In this document: one piece after another, positions 61,688-64,000 of the stretch
Layout: each line of letters begins with the position of its first letter
How positions within the stretch are numbered: the first letter of the stretch is position 1
Source of the DNA: Chitinophaga arvensicola
GTDB lineage: Bacteria; Bacteroidota; Bacteroidia; Chitinophagales; Chitinophagaceae
Length of the DNA: 64,000 nt
Direction of reading: 5' to 3'
NCBI RefSeq assembly: GCF_900110835.1
Contig: NZ_FOJG01000002.1
Span: 1,082,979 to 1,146,978 of the forward strand
Notes under the pieces: model-generated
Told to the model about the DNA's origin: nothing
The model's database searches: none
What the model saw: the letters and a program-made list of their open reading frames with translations, nothing else
Made by a program: the position numbers and the translations under genes

Positions 61688-62707
61688 TTATTTCGTATGT
61701 GCGGCACGGTAGTGTTCCAGCAGCATATCTCCCCCAAAATCATTCTTCAGATCCCGTACAACGGTGTGAATATGATTGGCATTATTCTGTGTATTATCAT
61801 ATTCGATAATGATGCCCGGTCCCTGGATGCGGTAGTAGCAAGGCTTACCCAGTTCATGCTCCGTACTTCCGGCCCAGGTGAACCATAAATTGTCCAATCC
61901 ATCCTGCTGAATGTCTTTCAGCATTTTATCTGCAAACAGTTTGGTGAAGCGATGTACATATACGCTGATCAGTCCCAGCAGCATTTGCTGGTGAGCAGCG
62001 CTCAGTTCGGGGTAGCGGATACCTTCCGGGTGTTCGATCAGGGCATTGCGGCGGTCGCCCGTAATAATTTCTGCCGGTGCTTTGGTGGTCACCACTGTTT
62101 TTTGGAGTTCTCCGGGAGATAGGGCATGCAGCAGGTCGAACGCCAGTTTCGTTTCTTCTTTCATCACTTCTTTGTCTTTCTGAGGACCTTCCAGCACAAT
62201 TGCCGGATTCGCCCCCAGGAATGCCGGCGTACCGGCTACCAGTTCTTTTTTATCTGCCGAAAAATTAAAAGCCACATGATGGCCTTCAAAGCGCCAACCC
62301 CAGATAGTATTTGCAGCAGGTACCCCGAAAATGGTCAGGAAATATTTACCGGGATCGCGGTAATGGTCGTTTTCAGGCCGGTGTTCGAGTTCTTTCAGCA
62401 CCAGGTCCAGCTGCATGATATCATTCACTTTCTTTACGGCGCCTTCACTTAAAGCGGTGCCCAGCAGGGCCATGAGTGCCTGCCGCTGTGCGGGATTTAG
62501 TTCATTTACGGAAATGCCTTTACGGTCATCGCGGGGTACATAGGCAAAATGATAGCGCTCACCCGTGTCAAAGGGAAACAGGGTCTGTGCCTGTTGGGCT
62601 TTGCTCAGCAGGCGGATAAAGTGATTGGCTTTGTCTGCCATGTCCTGCGCTTTTGCAGGAATGAGGCAGGTGAAAGTCAGTATAAACAGCAGGAAAGACC
62701 GGTACAT
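61688..62707 (-). CDS. Secreted DUF3500 protein
   Basis: The 339-residue product has a signal peptide (MYRSFLLFILTFTCLIPAKA, cleaved near QD). The DUF3500 signatures are HFAYVPRDDRKGISVNELNPAQ, NTIWGWRFEGHHVAFNFS, TPAFLGANPAIV and WFTWAGSTEHELGKPCYYRI. It ends with IEYDNTQNNANHIHTVVRDL and a conserved DFGGD. The His and Asp pattern looks metal-binding, but no activity is known to me for this family. ATG 62707 starts the signal peptide. Another ATG lies at 62734. It is the only gene between oleate hydratase and the patatin gene. Confidence 0.85.
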   Translation of the reverse strand: MYRSFLLFILTFTCLIPAKAQDMADKANHFIRLLSKAQQAQTLFPFDTGERYHFAYVPRDDRKGISVNELNPAQRQALMALLGTALSEGAVKKVNDIMQLDLVLKELEHRPENDHYRDPGKYFLTIFGVPAANTIWGWRFEGHHVAFNFSADKKELVAGTPAFLGANPAIVLEGPQKDKEVMKEETKLAFDLLHALSPGELQKTVVTTKAPAEIITGDRRNALIEHPEGIRYPELSAAHQQMLLGLISVYVHRFTKLFADKMLKDIQQDGLDNLWFTWAGSTEHELGKPCYYRIQGPGIIIEYDNTQNNANHIHTVVRDLKNDFGGDMLLEHYRAAHTK

Positions 62708-62734
62708 AACGCGTGGATTGTATAACGTGGACAA

Positions 62735-62958
62735 TAATAATTCCCCAATATAATAGATCGGTCAGGATTATGCAACCGCCGGGTAGTGTTCAGCCCCTGA
62801 TAAGCCCTATCCCCCTCCCCTGTAAACGCCCTATAAGCGCCTCCTATTAGATAGGGGTTAAAAAGGTGTCTGCTACTTTTTATTTACGGGGGATAACAAA
62901 ATAAACGGAGGGTAAAAAAAATGATTAATTTAGTCGCCAACCCCTTAACGTTACTATT
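62735..62958. other. Divergent intergenic region
   Basis: The 224 bases between the DUF3500 and patatin genes hold pyrimidine- and purine-rich tracts (for example CCCTATCCCCCTCCCC) and TAATTTAG (62925-62932), a one-mismatch -7 box before the patatin gene. No gene or RNA is seen. Confidence 0.4.
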
Positions 62959-64000
62959 ATGCCCTCGAAAACTACCGGCAAACTGGCCGTAGCCGACTTT
63001 ATCCAGCACAGTGCGGTTGTCAGCGAACTCGACAATCTCAAAAAGCGTTTTGATCCTGCCCTTCCGGGTGGGAAGCCCCTGGTGGTATCCGATGTACTGG
63101 ATGCCGATGGGCATCAGTATGTGAACCTGGTACAGAAAGGCGGTGGCGTATTCGGTATTGCCCTCGTGGGTTATACCTATGTGCTGGAAGAAATGGGTAT
63201 CCGGTTCCTCCGGCTGGCCGGCACCAGCGCAGGTGCTATCAATACTGCCCTGATCACCGTTATCAAAAATAAGCAGGATAAAAAGTCGTCCGAAGTATTA
63301 CAGGCGATCTGTGACCTGGATTTCTTTTCGCTGGTAGATGGTCACCCTGCCGCGCGCTCTATTATTAAAAACTTTATTACCCAGAAAGACTACCTCGCTA
63401 AAGCCAGGAATAAGTTACTGGGCGTGCTGGCCGCCTTTGCACTGCTGGTAGCCGGAGATGTGATACTGGTAGGATTAAGCAGCCAGTACCCCGCGCTGTA
63501 TGTATGGACAGGGCTCTGTTTTATCCTGACCGGCTTCCTGTCGCTCATACTGGGCATCGGCGTTGCCTACTTTATAGACCTCTTTAAGCGGCTAAAAAAC
63601 TCAGGCTATGGTATCAATCCCGGGGATGTGTTTTACGACTGGATAAAGGGGCTTTTACTGCAAAACAATGTAGCCACCGTGAGTGAGCTGAATGAAAAAG
63701 CAGCGGATTGCCCGCCGTTGCAATTGCGGGTACCCAACGAAAGCGGGCTGGCCGATCTGAAAGGCGATGTAACTTTTATTGCCTCTGAACTCGTAACCCA
63801 GAACAAAATCCAGTTCCCGGCCATGTGTACGCTTTTCCGCACGGATATTGACACGCTGCCTCCGGCCGGTTTTATCCGGGCCTCCATGTCTATCCCTATC
63901 TTTTTTGAGTCTTACATGATCAATGATATTCCTACGGACGATCCGCGTATACAGGCGGCGTGGAAGCAATATTTCGGCATGTCGCACCCACCGGCCACCG
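62959..64000 (+). CDS. Patatin-like phospholipase with membrane segments, truncated by the window end
   Basis: The frame starts at ATG 62959 (MPSKTTGKLAVADF) and stays open to the last base, so at least 347 residues are present. Patatin landmarks are the oxyanion GGGVFGIALVG (about 62-72) and the nucleophile elbow GTSAGAIN with its Ser (about 93). Two hydrophobic helices follow (about residues 155-200, LLGVLAAFALLVAGDVILVG and WTGLCFILTGFLSLILGIGV), an insertion most patatins lack. ADLKGDVTFIASELVTQ and GFIRASMSIPIFFES belong to the lid region. The catalytic Asp (DGG) should lie beyond the window. The enzyme probably acts on membrane lipids. Confidence 0.87.
   Translation, partial: MPSKTTGKLAVADFIQHSAVVSELDNLKKRFDPALPGGKPLVVSDVLDADGHQYVNLVQKGGGVFGIALVGYTYVLEEMGIRFLRLAGTSAGAINTALITVIKNKQDKKSSEVLQAICDLDFFSLVDGHPAARSIIKNFITQKDYLAKARNKLLGVLAAFALLVAGDVILVGLSSQYPALYVWTGLCFILTGFLSLILGIGVAYFIDLFKRLKNSGYGINPGDVFYDWIKGLLLQNNVATVSELNEKAADCPPLQLRVPNESGLADLKGDVTFIASELVTQNKIQFPAMCTLFRTDIDTLPPAGFIRASMSIPIFFESYMINDIPTDDPRIQAAWKQYFGMSHPPAT

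Noticed and set aside
1..64000. CRISPR array, prophage or insertion sequence
   Set aside because: No regularly spaced repeats, transposases, integrases or phage structural genes were seen anywhere in the window.

Overview
The window looks like chromosomal DNA from a Chitinophaga-like member of the Bacteroidota (family Chitinophagaceae). The reasons are SusC/SusD outer-membrane glycan uptake genes with an ECF sigma/FecR pair, DUF4965-, DUF5013- and DUF1080-type proteins, FtsX-like orphan permeases, a subclass B1 metallo-beta-lactamase, and promoters of the Bacteroidota type (TTTG, about 20 bases, TAnnTTTGC) instead of Shine-Dalgarno-led genes. No phage, insertion sequence, integrase or CRISPR array was seen, and base composition looks even throughout. 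This is inference from gene content, not a database match.

Layout. 1-7.2 kb (minus strand): tRNA-Lys, a large secreted glutaminase-A-like protein, an unidentified small structured RNA with its own promoter, a GH20 hexosaminidase, an RluE-type pseudouridine synthase and a protein with diadenylate-cyclase motifs. 7.4-20.3 kb (plus): a sulfatase, then a polysaccharide utilisation locus: ECF sigma factor, FecR anti-sigma, SusC with an STN signalling domain, SusD, two surface lipoproteins and a GH29 alpha-fucosidase, closed by a strong terminator. 20.3-22.1 kb: a tandem CDGSH protein, a DUF1080 protein and a PchB-like chorismate mutase. 22.1-24.7 kb (minus): an Mla-type lipid transport operon (MlaE, MlaF, MlaD). 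24.9-28.7 kb: a TonB-dependent receptor behind serine acetyltransferase, divergent from a B1 metallo-beta-lactamase, with a perfect palindrome between them.

28.9-39.8 kb: a YfhO-type membrane protein, a 50-residue lipoprotein in front of an FtsX/MacB-like permease, a response regulator and a multi-PAS histidine kinase, inorganic pyrophosphatase, a small unknown protein and an OmpA-domain protein. 39.8-53.1 kb (minus): an FG-GAP repeat protein, then a metal cluster: histidine kinase, OmpR-type regulator, second histidine kinase, MgtA-type Mg2+ ATPase, a 32-residue membrane peptide overlapping mgtA by ATGA, and a CzcB/CzcA/CzcC-like efflux system. 53.2-64 kb: a small AAA ATPase, a second FtsX-type permease, a sialate O-acetylesterase, a second sulfatase, oleate hydratase, a DUF3500 protein and the start of a patatin-like protein that runs off the window.

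How it fits together. The GH20, GH29, two sulfatases, SASA esterase and SusCD system suggest growth on fucosylated, sulfated or amino-sugar-containing glycans. The STN-SusC/FecR/ECF trio gives substrate-induced expression. The least expected items are the small peptide translationally coupled to mgtA, the small RNA near 2.9 kb, the second-type diadenylate cyclase candidate, and the kinase with two ATPase domains but one phosphoacceptor domain.
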